A stretch of DNA of 64,000 nucleotides from the NCBI GenBank assembly GCA_034509495.1, contig JAVGWO010000026.1, positions 6,582,490-6,646,489 of the forward strand, read 5' to 3'. The translations under genes and the position numbers were made by a program. The notes under the pieces are model-generated. The model was not told the origin of the DNA, searched no databases, and worked only from the letters and a program-made list of their open reading frames with translations. Below are positions 1 through 40,265 of this stretch, piece after piece (position 1 is the stretch's first letter; each line of letters opens with the position of its first letter). This stretch comes from Acestrorhynchus altus. Lineage: Eukaryota > Chordata > Actinopteri > Characiformes > Acestrorhynchidae.

Positions 1-128
1 TAATAACTGTTGCTCTGCTAATATAACTTTGATGTAACCAGTCTCTCTTTCTCCCTCTCTTTCTGTGTCTGTGTCCTATCTTTCTCTTTTTCTCCATTAC
101 TATTTATGTCTTTACTATTCACATTCAG

Positions 129-9533
<9,405 letters not shown>

Positions 9534-11170
9534 AGCCTTAAATAGCTTATGAATGACCACAAATGACCTACATCAACTTTTCTGGCAAAGATATAAAGCA
9601 AATGGTGGGGCAATTATGGCTTAAAGGAATACTCTAGCAGTTGCACATACGATGGAATTAGATCATTTCTATGGGTAGTAGTTTCTAATCATCCAGCTGT
9701 ATTTTGTACAAGGAAAAACTGACATACAACAGGAGGCAGTGGGAAGATATTTAAGTAACTGCCTAGTGGCTTGTGTTATGAGTGCTGTAAGCATTTCAGG
9801 GAAATTATTGACCATAGCATTTGAATGTAGACCACATACACATCAGATACAGATATAATTGAAAATGCTGGAGAATTCCTTTAACCAAAGCGGTCAAATT
9901 CAAGGGATATTTTTATTTCCTGTTACATTTGCTGGTACTGAGTGAAGTATTTTACCCATCCAGACACAGTATGAGCGTCATGGAACATCTTGCTATCAAC
10001 TCACACTGTCTCACACAGCCTGCTCAAGCAGGTTATGTGACCTAGAATACAGAATAGTCATTGAGTAAGCAGCAACTCTCCCTTAGAAATAGAATGAGAA
10101 GTTCAGTCATCTGGGAGGATTTCACCATAGAGCTGCTTGTCCTCCACATTGAATGGAGCCATCTGAGGTGGTTTGGGTTTCTGGTTTGGACACTTACTGG
10201 AGATTACTAGATTGCTTACTTTCCTTTATGAGGTGTTGCAGGCATGTCTGACTGTGAGGAGGGCCTGGGGAAGCAGCAGATGATGACTGGATGGATGGAT
10301 ACTTGCAAATTAATCAGTTGTGACTAATGAATCACAACTCATAATTCTGTAGATAAAAAGGCTAACCTGTCTTTAATTAGCAGCTACCACAGGTAACACC
10401 TGTTCACCTTTGAATTTCCACCAAGATTGTGGAATAATTGAGAGCAACTGGTTGTAAAATCAGACACTTTCCTTTTTTCTGCTGCCAGTCAGTCAGAAGC
10501 CCAGACACTGCATTCTGGATTGCAGCGTTGAACAGGGCTACAGTAATCAGTACCAAAATAAATAAAACAATTTCCAGACAATGAAATGACAATATGGTGT
10601 TTACTTGCTTGTCAAATTTCAAGGCCAAATCAAATTTTCAAAAACAATTATTTAATTGTGAATTAAATTAACAAAACAAAAATCTCAATAAATAAAAATG
10701 ATAATAAATGTAGAATTTTCTTGTAGAATGTGAGCTTTAGCAGTCACTCTGCTCATATCATGCTGGAGTAGTATGTGAAACCTTAAAGTAGTTGTAGTTT
10801 GGGACGAAAGGAATACTTCACTCATGTCTGCTGTTGGCTAACACTGAAATGGAGAAAGGCAGATATATTCCTTGAAAGCGTTGGATGAGCTTTAGGCAAG
10901 TTTAAACATCTTTTCTGGAACAGTTTATTTAGAGTCATCCTACTGGACTAAGCAGTTCAGGATGGTGTTGGGGCAGCTATTGCCCTCTATGTTTACCAGG
11001 GCCTGAGTTCTTGTAGAGTCTGAGAGCATGAGTGCTGATCTACAATCAGTCTTGGCAGAAGGGATCACTGTGGGTCTGAGCTTTTTCTCTGGCTAAAAAA
11101 ATCTTTTGATTATTGATTATTATTTAATTGATTACATAAGCAAACAATGTGTGGATGCAGTTTCTCCTTT
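9534..11170. other. oga 3' UTR and start of intergenic region
   Basis: It follows the oga stop. The first clear AATAAA on the plus strand that I see is near 10557, about 1 kb on, so the 3' UTR length is uncertain. No other gene is seen. Confidence 0.4.
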
Positions 11171-11174
11171 TTTG

Positions 11175-11640
11175 ATGCAATGAAACAGAGAAAGATGCCT
11201 TCCTGTTATTTATTGTAATCTGTCATAATGGCAACATGAAGATTATTTGATGCACCAAGTAATTGCAGGGTCATTATGAACCTGTTGGCACCATGCCCAA
11301 TACCAGATGTAAGGTATCAAGCCCCCCAGCGTTAAGATGTGGAGCAGTGGAATTGTGTTCTCTGGAATGATGGCGCTCCATCCAGTACTTTTAGGATTAG
11401 AGGATGAGGGGGGTGGTGATCATCCACTAATTCACCATTGCTCCTTGTCACTGAATGGAATCAGTTCCTCAAAGCAATGAGGAAATCTCCAAAATCTAAA
11501 ATAAATTCTTTCTTGGACAGTAGAGACAGTTAGTCCAATGAAAGCAGGATGAACTATTTTTAAAACCCTTACTTTCAGAAGGAATGATGAATGAGCAGGT
11601 GTCCCAATAATTTTGTCCAAATAGTGTATATAGTAGAGAA
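11175..11640 (+). mobile_element. Non-autonomous DNA-element-like repeat (family A copy)
   Basis: It contains tctggaatgatggcgctcca, the theme 'ctt(c)cctggacagtagagacagtt' and a tgtcccaataattttgtccaaa end. The same string of motifs recurs at 18105-18560, with fragments elsewhere in the window. No coding capacity was seen, so class is inferred. Confidence 0.6.
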
Positions 11641-12802
11641 GAGAACTGGTCAGGGCTCAGCACTCTTGCTCAGGGTTCTCTATGAACATCTGCCCTGATC
11701 GCTCCATCATTACTCTGTTGAGTTTGATTCAATTGTGTTCTCTTCTTTCTGTTGGATTTTTCACTGAAGCAGCACTTGTGCACTGGATCACTCTGCTCGT
11801 AGCTTTGGCGGTAATGACGTGTCGCTTGTTAAGAGTGGCCGCAAGCTTGTGTGTTGGAGCTGTGGATCACTTTAGGAGTCTAAAGCACAATGACTAGGAT
11901 GTTGTCGATGGTGACTAGATTGTGGTAGCAAATATAACAGTAACTGTATGTACATGCACACCAGTGGTTCCATATAATCTGACTGATGAATCAGCACAAA
12001 CAGCAAGGTTCAGTCATCATAGTCTAAGTCAGATTAAAGCAGTACTATTTGAGAGTAGAATCTGAACTACTCAGCATTTTGACAATTTTCCATTGGAAGG
12101 AAAATGTTCCTTACAAAGGCTCAGTCCCTGTGTGGGAACTTAGACGTTCACTGATTGTTTTAGAGGATTGCCTTCTCAACTAGTACAGTCTATTACACGT
12201 TTTATTTTGAGGTTAAGAAAACAAGAACACATTTTTTGAAAAATGCCAATTTCTCCTTAAAAAAAAGAATATTCTTATGATAATTTTTTATTTAAAGTTA
12301 AGATTGGGCCAAATAATTCATTGCATCAAGTGCAAAATTGGTCACAGCTTATAATTATGTGGATCCCATTGTCCACATAAACGAAACAAATATGAACAAA
12401 CATGAAAACACTGGTCAATGTCAGAATATTTGTAAAAGCTTTGAAAGTAGCAGAGGCGGATTTTTCAGGTCCAGCAAGTTAAAATTCTCCCTAAGAACAA
12501 AATCTTGGACCTGAAATGCCCACCTCTGGAAAGGGTTTAAGAACCCAGTGTTCTTAAATGCAAGACTTAATTTTTCCTTAAGATTTTCATAAAACATGGT
12601 GATAATTCATATGTAGCCTTCTATGCTTCAATTTGGCTGAACATAAACAATTTCAGACACATTTTAATTTTCCAGCTTTCCATTAAATTCATGCAGTGGG
12701 CAGCAAAATAAATAAATTAAGGGAATTTTCCTTATTTAGACACTAACAGTACCTGAGATAATGTCTACTTTTAAAGGTTATTTTCAGAACTTTTATGTGT
12801 GA

Positions 12803-13200
12803 GGACATTTTCACACCCATCATTTGTTTTCCTCTTGGTTTGGTTTCTCACAGGGGAAAATCCAACACACTAAAGTGTGTCACAAGAAACCACATGAGAA
12901 TATTCTTCCTGCCTATTTCATATTTCTGCGCAGTTTAAAGTGGAGCAACAGCAGTGGTGGCATTTATTCATAGCTGCAGTATGAGTTTATATAATGTGAT
13001 TAATATAAGTTGCTGAGTACACCTGATTGTTGGGTCAGATCAAAGTCCGATGACATTCTCACCACAAATTAACACAAATGAACAGATTTCATTAGGGACC
13101 AGACCGAGACCACTTCCTCTAGAGGAACTTGGTTGTTTGGTCCACATCTGAGTGTGAGTCAGATTTAACTGGACATAACATTGCAGGTGTGAAAATGCCC
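12803..13200. mobile_element. MITE-like element with terminal inverted repeats
   Basis: The left end ggacattttcacacc (12803-12817) is nearly inverted at the right end ggtgtgaaaatgcc (about 13186-13199). It is about 400 bp with no coding capacity, which fits a miniature inverted-repeat element. Confidence 0.5.
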
Positions 13201-13670
13201 AAGACAAATATTATACAGTCCTAAGTAAAAATATTTAAGAACATATTTTTTAAAGAATACCAATTATTTTTATTTAGTGATTATGAAAAAAAGTTCAAAT
13301 CTTAATGACATTTTGTTAAGTACAAATTTAAGAAAAATACACATCAAGCAATATTTATTTCTTAAGACACTTTTGTGAATCTGGCCACAGATCCTTTTAA
13401 ACAGAAACTAATGAGTGAATCTAAGAATAAAAGAAGCACTATAACACATTATAAAGTCTGACTAAAGTCTTTTATACAGCACCTGTAAACATCTTTGTTC
13501 AGCCCAGTTTGGAAATTAATCAGGCTGTTTGTTTGCATGTAAACATGGTCATTGGTTCTATCTTCAGTCACCTCTGCACTCTGACTGTTCTCTTTTATCA
13601 TATACATTCAACCCATCATATGACATTTACAGTTATATTCTACAATGAAATTGCCAAGAGCTAGATACTT

Positions 13671-13676
<6 letters not shown>

Positions 13677-13726
<50 letters not shown>

Positions 13727-13735
13727 ACACACACA
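13677..13735. repeat. (CA)n microsatellite
   Basis: A ~58 bp CA array with one TC interruption. Confidence 0.95.
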
Positions 13736-13860
13736 AAAAACTTTGTATATTACGAATACGGTCTTGGTCTCTTTCCAGCAGGATTTAATGTGATGAATCA
13801 TTGAATGCCACTATGAGCTTTTTATAGCTCCACTTTTCAGTGCAGGACATCTACCAACCC

Positions 13861-13895
13861 ACACACACGCACACACACACACACACACGCACACA
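13861..13895. repeat. (CA)n microsatellite with CG interruptions
   Basis: A ~35 bp CA array interrupted twice by cg. Confidence 0.93.
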
Positions 13896-15354
13896 GCAGT
13901 GTATAAATATCTCTGAAGAAGAACCATTATCAGCTTCAGCCCCCTTTACTGCATGAATGCATACTCTCTCTCTCACTCTCACCCTCTCTCTCTCACACAC
14001 ACACAAACATAACTCAGAGAACACATCTGCTTACACCCTTCCATCTTCTGCCAGTAACCCATGATTGCCATAGCAACTAAATCTCATGAGTCTGATGACG
14101 TTTTTGCACTTTTCTCCTCTCTGTAGGTATTTTTTGTTGGAGGTTTGCCATTAAAATAACATTACAGTTAGATGTTCATGTTATTTTGCATGTTTTCATT
14201 TTGGATGTTGTGTTCAGCTCACCTTTGCACTGATTTTAGCTGGTTTTAATATTGCTATCATGGTTTGTTTACTTAAAAGGCCTGAAAATGGGCTAGTAAT
14301 GATATTTAATGTCAAATCTTTTATGTTGAATGTTTTTAAAGGTTCTTTAAAATGATGGTCAAACTTTTTGTACTGGAATGAAGTCTGTTTACAGTACTAT
14401 TAAAAGCATTTTGTTTCAACTCAAACTCAGTCTTCATGTTCTGTTCGTAAAGAGCAAGAGTGTGGCTTCTTTCTGCCGGGTTTGTAATATTCCTACAAAT
14501 CTTGTAAGGAATGGTTTAGAACAGCAATTGGCAATTAATGGATGTGACTGAACTGGAATCTTGTCTTCCAGTACCAGGGATCCTCAGCCTGGGCTTAAAC
14601 TATTTAGACTCTATTTACAGTGTCAATGTCATTTTAAACCCCCCTTAAGATCAGTCAATGCAATTAAAATGTATCTAGTACAGCAGTACAATAGGACTGA
14701 ACCTCCTCAACTCATCTGTGCAGTGAACACATCAATACACCTGAGGCAGTATGAACACCATTATTCTGTCTAATCTTGAATTTATGTTTGGTTCATTATT
14801 TAAAAACCTTCCCTGTGTGTATGTCCTCCTCCCGCTCTCAAATGTGACACATACTGGTTATTGTGCCTTGGCAATTCAATTCCAATTCCAGAGTCAGTGA
14901 TGGGACAAAAAGGGATTACACATTGGCCTCATCTGGGTTATAAAAAGCACATAGGGTCTAAATGGAGTCCGCATGAGTCTCAGGTGGGCTTGCAATTTGG
15001 GAAGATATATATACACATACGTGGACACACCCACTCAGAGGAAACCATCCCAAGGGATCAGTGAATCAATCTATCTGTCTAATCAATCAATCATGGGCAC
15101 CAGTGTGATTGCCTTCCAAGTTTGACAGTTACCACCAAACATGTCATAGGCGAAAGTGCATATTGACCACTAGATGTGAATGGGTGTGACTGGTGTCCTG
15201 ACCATTCCTGCCTTAGGCCTAATGTGTCTGTGTAGGCTCTGGACACACTGATCCTGACCAGTAAGACATGGATAAGAATACAAATGGATGGAAAATGGCT
15301 GATAAATACAGTGTACGTGTGTATATACGAGTTTAAACATGTTTTCAATATTCA
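13896..15354. other. Intergenic, between oga and the urea transporter
   Basis: A short CT/CA-rich patch lies near 13964-14004. Otherwise I see no coding or RNA gene signal here. Confidence 0.45.
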
Positions 15355-15360
15355 TTTATT
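15355..15360 (-). terminator. Candidate polyadenylation signal of the urea transporter
   Basis: AATAAA on the minus strand, 39 bases past the stop codon. It is the first such hexamer downstream and would give a very short 3' UTR. Confidence 0.45.
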
Positions 15361-15398
15361 TACATAAATATACGTATAATTTCAAGTATGTGTGTCAG

Positions 15399-33667
<18,269 letters not shown>

Positions 33668-34282
33668 TGCTAACACTGACTTACTCTACCCGTCCAGCTG
33701 AGTCCACTTTCTCTCCCTCCCTCTCTTTCTTGTTTCTTTACTTATTTAGTTCTTTAACTCTAGCATTCTTCCTCTGTGTCTCTTTCCCCTCCCACTCTCT
33801 CCCTCACATTCTGTCCTCTCCTCTGATAGTTAGTATGAACATTACCATTTCACTTGTGTTTCTAGTTATGTATTCAGCTTGTTTTGGACAGTAATAGTCA
33901 AAGTCCACTTCTTGGATGACCTCTAGCTCCAGGCCTTCTCTCCCAATCGCTCACTCTTCAGTTACTCTTTGATCCAGTTCTGTGTGCTTGATTTTGATTG
34001 GCAATGATGGAAAATGTTACCAAGAAAAAGTGGATTTTTTAGAAAACACTGAGCTGCTTTACTTAACGTCAGAGTAATCTCTGCAATGTCTCAAAGTCAC
34101 TTTAAAGATCCTTTTTGAGCTGAGAGTTGAGCTGGAAGTTGGCACCTGTGGAACTCTGAGGATTGGGGAAATCTGTGTGCTGCTGTTTTATCATTGTGTA
34201 ACATTTTCTGTAATTCAACGCAAGTATTTCTCATGTTTATTTTTACTTTGAAGGGACAATTTGAAATTATGTCACATTTTCT

Positions 34283-34985
34283 TACCGTGCATCCGAAAAG
34301 TATTCACAGTGCTTCACTCTTCGCACATTTTATTAGGTTACAGACTTATTCCAAAATGGATTCAATTCATTTTTTTCATCAGAATTCTACGCAAAATACA
34401 TCACCATGAAAAGTGCGTTTGAAATCTTTGCAAACTTATTAAAAACTAAACACAAAACATACGTACATAAAAATGTTCAGGTGCATCTTGTTACCTTGTT
34501 ATCCTTCAGATGGTTCTACAGCTTGATTAGACACCTGTGGTGAATTCAGTTGATTGGACATGATTATTGATTATGATTACTGGACATGACACACCTGATT
34601 AATTAAGGTCCCATAGTAAACAGTGCATGTCAGACCACAAACCAAGCCATGAATTGTAAGGAATACAGGATTGTATTGGGACACAGATCTGGGGAAGTAT
34701 ACAGAAAGATTTCTGCTGCATTGAAGGTGCCAATGAGCACCTCACTCATCTTTAAATAGAAGAAGTTTGGAACCACCATGACTCTTCCTAGGCCTCATAC
34801 TCAAAATGACTTGACGCTGTAATTGCTACTTCAGCAAAGTATTGCTCAAAGGCTGTGAATAATTATGTGTTTTATTTTTAATACATTTTCAGACAGATTT
34901 CAAATAAATGCTTCTTACTTTGTCAACGTGGGGTATTGTGTGTAGAATTTTGAGGGACAAATGAATTGTATCCATTTTGTGCTTG
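34283..34985 (+). mobile_element. Tc1/mariner relic
   Basis: The left inverted repeat starts tgcatccgaaaagtattcac and runs ~160 bp. Its partial inverse lies at 34880-34985 (gtggggtattgtgtgtagaa...tgaattgtatccattttg). Between them are the transposase N-terminal region (agaccacaaaccaagccatg, gaagaagtttggaaccacc) and a small C-terminal piece (gacgctgtaattgct). The DDE core is deleted. It belongs to the same family as 2580-3335. Confidence 0.85.
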
Positions 34986-35194
34986 TTTTTTTCATTGAAT
35001 AATTTGCATTTAATGCTTACATTTTCTTTAATTCAAGTGAACAATTTCCAATTCATGCTTGTGTTTTCTTTCATTTCAGGAAACAGTTTATAATTCCCAC
35101 TGAATTTTCTTTCATTCAAGGGAATGATTTGTAATTCATTTCTTAGCATAGCATTTAAACACCAAACATTAGTTTGGTTTGTTGTTGATGACTG

Positions 35195-35325
35195 GAGTGA
35201 GTAGTTTCAGCATGGTGAGATCCAAAGAAGGCTGTAGATGAATATGAGTCTGGAAATGGATTTGAAATGATCTCTAAACAACTGCCAACATGGCCAGGTC
35301 AGGCCTGGCTGTCCTGCTCATGTTT
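35195..35325 (+). mobile_element. Fragment of a second Tc1 family
   Basis: It shares aaggctgtagatgaatatga, gtctggaaatg and ggccaggtcaggcctggctg with 36450-36605. It is a short piece of a transposase N-terminal region. Confidence 0.7.
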
Positions 35326-35974
35326 TCTTTAAATTGATGGAACAGTTTGTAATTCATACTTACATTTTTTTTAATTCGAGGAAACAATTAGTACTCAGGT
35401 TTGCTTTTTTGGTGTAGAATTGGGAAGTATGCCAAAGTATGGTGTAGTATCCCCCAGTGTTGTTACTCACTGCACTACACCAACCATCAAGACAACACAA
35501 AAGTAGTCAGTGTTATCAGCATCAGTGACTAATAAACATGCCTGTTCCAAGCACTTGACTGGAGTCTAAATTGTTTCTAATCTCAGGACTTCTTAAGTCA
35601 GTTCTCTGTTGCAGACAATAACTACATGCACTTTCAGCACATCACCTTCATTTCTTTTTAAGCCACATCTATTCTGGTTTAAACCTCAGCCCTACACCTC
35701 TGCATTGTATTTCAATCCTGCACTCTTTGTATCTATGTTCTAAAAGTGAGAGGTAACATGTGAGAGATATCTTGTACAGATGAGGCCCTCTGGGGATGGG
35801 AGGGTCATTTGCACTCTGATTATTGTGTCTGCGTGTCCTGAATGCCGGAATTGTGTTTCAAGCTGGCAGACAGAACAGATAAAACCACTGAGTCTTATTG
35901 TCTTAAAGGCAGATGGAAGATGGTTGGATGTAAATCCTATGTGTGTAGTGAAATTCCACACATTTAGTAGCATC

Positions 35975-35985
35975 GAGAGAGAGAG

Positions 35986-36030
<45 letters not shown>
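35975..36030. repeat. (GA)n microsatellite
   Basis: A ~56 bp GA array with one GC interruption. Confidence 0.95.
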
Positions 36031-36033
<3 letters not shown>

Positions 36034-36198
36034 ATATTCCTCTCTTTATCATCACCTTAATGAAAGGCCACATTGGTCACCGTGAACTGCAAGTCTGCTT
36101 TAACATTTAAAGGGCAGCCCCTAAAATAAATGCAGACAAACAGGGAGCACCTCACTCTCTCCTCCTCGTCCTGTGCATATGTGCTTATATCAGAAAAG

Positions 36199-36200
<2 letters not shown>

Positions 36201-36266
<66 letters not shown>
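36201..36266. repeat. (GT)n microsatellite
   Basis: A 66 bp uninterrupted GT array. Confidence 0.96.
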
Positions 36267-36269
<3 letters not shown>

Positions 36270-36379
36270 TATGTTGAAAGACATTCTGCTTCAGTCGTAC
36301 ACATACACATAGTACAGGTTATCCAGTTCACATGTATAATTTTTTTTTATCTTCCTTTTGACAATATTGGGTGATGCAG

Positions 36380-36890
36380 GTGATATAACTAAGCAAATAA
36401 AACTAAAGAAATTACAAAAATTAAGTGGAGTGGAATCACCCTGGCAAAATCCAAAGCCTTCAGAAAGAAGGTTATAGATGCATATGAGTCTGGAAATGAC
36501 TTTGAAAAGATCTCTAAATAATCAGAAATCATTCATTCCACTAAAAAATAATTTACATTATTATTACAATTAAAACAACTGCCACCAAGGCCAGGTCAGG
36601 CCATCTTCGGACGTTCAGCCCAAGAGCAGACCACGAGATGCAAAAAGCCTCTATGTCTCCAACAATCCTAAAATATCATCACTGGTCCTAAAGGTAGCTC
36701 TTCCCACAGTTGATGGCAACGTTTCCCAGATAACCCCTATACAAAGACCAGGACTTCTAGAACAATGAACCATGGACAGGTGAATTAACATTAACAGAAT
36801 GCATGTTTGGGAGAAACCAAACACATACCTCATACCAACTGTGAAGCATGGTGATGGAAGGGTCATGGTTTAAGATCATTTGTTTATATA
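36380..36890 (+). pseudogene. Decayed Tc1-type transposase, sense on plus strand
   Basis: It contains gttatagatgcatatgagtc, ggccaggtcaggcc, ctaaaatatcatcactggtcc and further pieces up to tgtgaagcatggtgatgga. These follow the order of a fish Tc1 transposase gene. A ~60 bp AT-rich insertion and frameshifts show it is dead. Confidence 0.75.
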
Positions 36891-37332
36891 TGTAAAAAAA
36901 AATGAATGTGTTAATGGGGTGTCCTAAATTTACACATGAAGGTATCATGTATGAATAAATGCATCAAGTGTCTGCACATCTCCTTTCACTATATTTGAAT
37001 ACGGATACAGTCAGTTTGTGTACTAAACAGATGCAGTATCAGATACAGAAAATGGCCTTGTATTATTATTTTGTGTGTGGGTGTGTATAATTACTTGTGT
37101 ACTGTGTTTGCAGTAAAGCTCCCTGAACATGAGAGCTCTATGAGGTTGCTCTTCTCTGAATGTGGGTGGGTGGGTAGGTGGGAAGCTGGAGGTCAAATGT
37201 AGTGGGATGGCTTGGTGTGTGAAGTATGTAAATGATCAGTTGAACAGGAGCTGAGAGTGGTAGAGGGTAAACACAGTGAAAGAGAGTAAATGCTTTAAAT
37301 GCAACTAAACCCTGTACTTCGGAAGAATGGTT

Positions 37333-37336
<4 letters not shown>

Positions 37337-37409
<73 letters not shown>
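37337..37409. repeat. (GT)n microsatellite
   Basis: A ~73 bp uninterrupted GT array. Confidence 0.96.
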
Positions 37410-37410
<1 letters not shown>

Positions 37411-37724
37411 GTCTCAGTTATATAATCAATCTGAGATACTGTTTTATAAGTATGTGTTTGTGAGGTCAGTGATAGTGACACCACCATCAATTTTGCCTCT
37501 AAGTGCAATGTAGTGTGTGTGCGTTTGTGTGTCTTGCACTTTAAAGGTTATTCAGACAAATGATGCAGGAAGCAGAGTCTGCTAGGCTGATTAATGCTTT
37601 TCAAAGTAGAATAAAACATTTCCTCTGGTTACCACTTCAACACTGAATGCTTTCTCCAGATTCTACCACACCACCATTCCACAAAAACCTCGGAGGGAAG
37701 TGGTACAAAAGGAGTGATTTGTGG

Positions 37725-37862
37725 TGGATAGTAGGGGTTTGTGATAGATAGGGTTAGAAGTAGGTAGTTGGTAGTTAGTAGCAGATGGTGGGGGAATAGT
37801 GGTCGACAGTAGGGGGTAAGTGGTAGAGAGTGTGAGGTTAATGGTAGATAGTTAAAAGGTAG
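37725..37862. repeat. Degenerate tandem repeat of ggtagatagt-like units
   Basis: Irregular repeats of tggtagatagt/ggtagttagta over ~135 bp. They are G-rich on the plus strand. Confidence 0.55.
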
Positions 37863-37865
37863 GTC

Positions 37866-37947
<82 letters not shown>
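37866..37947. repeat. (CT)n/(GT)n compound microsatellite
   Basis: A ~25 bp CT array runs directly into ~57 bp of GT. Confidence 0.96.
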
Positions 37948-37948
<1 letters not shown>

Positions 37949-38040
37949 GCAGGCTGTGGGGGCTGGTGTAGAAATAGAGGGCATCTGGCTATGCTACACT
38001 CTGGTTAATGGCTCTGGGCACTGGCATAGCTCACACATCA

Positions 38041-38067
38041 GTGTGTGTGTGTGTGTGTGTGTGTGTG
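38041..38067. repeat. (GT)n microsatellite
   Basis: A 27 bp GT array. Confidence 0.93.
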
Positions 38068-38231
38068 CAAGTAAGTTTTCACTTCCTTTTTAGCATCACT
38101 CTTCAGAGATCTCAGAGCAGTGTAGTAGTTTAGAGCTCAGGGGAGTAGTTTGGACATTTGTGAATATCTAGCTGCTTTTTCATTTCTCTGTTAATATGCC
38201 AACTCTCAGGCCCTTTGTTTTCCTGAGTAAA

Positions 38232-38262
<31 letters not shown>

Positions 38263-38268
38263 ATCAGG

Positions 38269-38371
38269 GCTGCTGTGCCCATCTCTGGTGAATGCTGTTT
38301 GTGTGACACTTGTTCTGAGGATTCTTTTAGCTGTATAGCATTGGTGCTCAGAGTGACATCACAGGCTTGTA
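38269..38371 (+). repeat. Duplicated block, copy C
   Basis: It runs from gctgctgtgcccatctctgg through gacacttgttctgaggattc to gtgacatcacaggcttgt. The same order of motifs occurs at 46148-46385 and partly at 46533-46775. It lies next to GT arrays, as those copies do. Confidence 0.8.
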
Positions 38372-38699
38372 ATAAGTCCAGTTAATTTGGGGGTGGTGGT
38401 GGGGGTGGAGTTGGCAGGTTGGTAGAGGTGGGTGATGTGACTTGTGCGCAGTTAAATCCCACATATAACTAATGCACATGTACTGTCCACATGGTGTAGA
38501 CTCTGTGTTGTGACACATTCCTCCTGTAACCAGCATTAAATAATTCATTGTCTCCTGCTACAGTAGCCCTGTCAGGACTTGAGATAGCCTTTTCTGCCCT
38601 TATGCACTAATGAGTCTTGGGGTTTGTCCTTCCATGGACCATCATCAGTATATATTTCAGTCTGACCATAACAACTGTCCCTCTCTCTCTCTCTGTGTT

Positions 38700-38875
38700 A
38701 GTGTGTGTTGCGCTGGTAAGGTGGATAAGACACAGCAATGCTGCTGGTGTGTTTAAACACTGTATCAAATCACTGTCCACTCTATTAAATACTCCTAACT
38801 TGTTGAGTGCTAGATAAGTTTTTTGTTGCTCATCCTCTAGTCCTTCATCATCATAGAACTACAATGTGCTCCTGT
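38700..38875 (+). repeat. Interspersed repeat (family B copy)
   Basis: Inverted relative to 27870-28150. The shared core includes gtgtttaaacac and the acagcaatgctgctg theme. Confidence 0.55.
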
Positions 38876-39315
38876 ATGCTAAAAGGAGCTGATTAATTGG
38901 ACAGGGGATGTTTTGATACTAGGAGGTGGTCATAGTGTTATGTTTGGTTGGTGTCTGTCAATCATTCTGCTTTCATTCAAACTTGTCCCATGCATATCAC
39001 TTCCACACATCCATGATCTCTTTATACTTCACTCCATCACTTTCATTCTTCATCTCCATGGCAACCAGTGCCAAATCAAGGGTGCTTTTCCTCCTTGTTT
39101 ATAATACATTACACACTCCCCTAGACTTACCTTTTTTCTAGTCTTTATCGAGTGCTGCCCAGAGAACATGAACACACACAAAAACAGAGGTCTATCCAAG
39201 TATGTTCTGCCTGCTGTGGTGTAGAAGTGGCTCTACACCTGTGTGTGGAAAAGCAGCCCAAACTGGGTCAGGCTCATACTCTCACACACTGACGTGTCCG
39301 CTGTAAATTATGGAA

Positions 39316-39317
<2 letters not shown>

Positions 39318-39389
<72 letters not shown>

Positions 39390-39395
39390 AGAGAT
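39318..39395. repeat. (GA)n microsatellite
   Basis: A ~65 bp GA array followed by a GATG-interrupted extension. Confidence 0.95.
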
Positions 39396-39509
39396 GGGCA
39401 GATTCTTTGTCCTGGTTGGGAGGAGTATTTTAACCAGGTTCGTGTTACATTATTCATCATCATTTAAATCATTGTGTAAAAATTTTACAGTAACCATTTA
39501 ATCTCTCAG

Positions 39510-40265
39510 TAACATGAACTATTCATAGTAAATACTGAATAAGTCATTATGGATAAGAGTGTCAGATATAATAATAATTCATAATACTGAGTGATTTATC
39601 GTAGATACTGAATAAATCCTAGTATGTACTGGATAATTCTTATTGGATCCTGATTAAATCATAGTGTATATTGAATAATTCATAGTAGAAACTGAATAAA
39701 TGAGGGTATACAGAATAATACATAGTAGATACTGAATGAATCACAGAGTATACTAAATATCTCATAGTGAATATTGACTAAATCATAATGCATATTGAGT
39801 GATTCATAGTGGATACTGAATAATTCATAGTGGAAACTGAATAAATTAGAGAACACAGAATAATTCATAGAGAATAAAGAATAGTTTATAGTAGCAACAT
39901 AATTATTCAAAGTGGATACTTAACAGTTGATAGTAATGGAATTAATCAAAGCCGTTTATAGTGTAAATTGATATTGTAGTAAACATTGAATTAGTCATAG
40001 TGGATACTGAATAAGTCATACAGAATAAAGAATAATTCACAACAGTTACTGAATAATTCACAGTAGATCCTGAATAAAGCAGAATACTTACTAAATACTT
40101 CATCGTTGATATGAAGTAAATCAGGCAGAGAATAATTCATAATAATTACTGAATAAAACACTTTGGATACTGAACAACTCACAATATTTACTGAATACTT
40201 CAAAGTACATACTGAATTAATCAATGTATGTTAAATAATTCACATTAGATACTGAATAGTTCATC
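39510..40265. repeat. Minisatellite, unit about 17-22 bp
   Basis: Dozens of diverged units are built on 'catagtggatactgaataat'. They fill ~750 bp without other sequence. Open frames on the minus strand through it read short Phe/Ser/Tyr-rich repeats and are artefacts of the array. Confidence 0.9.

Noticed and set aside
37947..38040. Possible exon after a GT tract and ttgcag (GCTGTGGGGGCTGG...)
   Set aside because: The frame is open for only ~25 codons before entering another GT array. No donor of good quality, no family match and no neighbouring plus-strand gene.
39680..40224. Two minus-strand open frames with Phe/Ser/Tyr/His repeats
   Set aside because: They are the translation of the 17-22 bp minisatellite. 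Unit length is irregular and codon use is that of the repeat.
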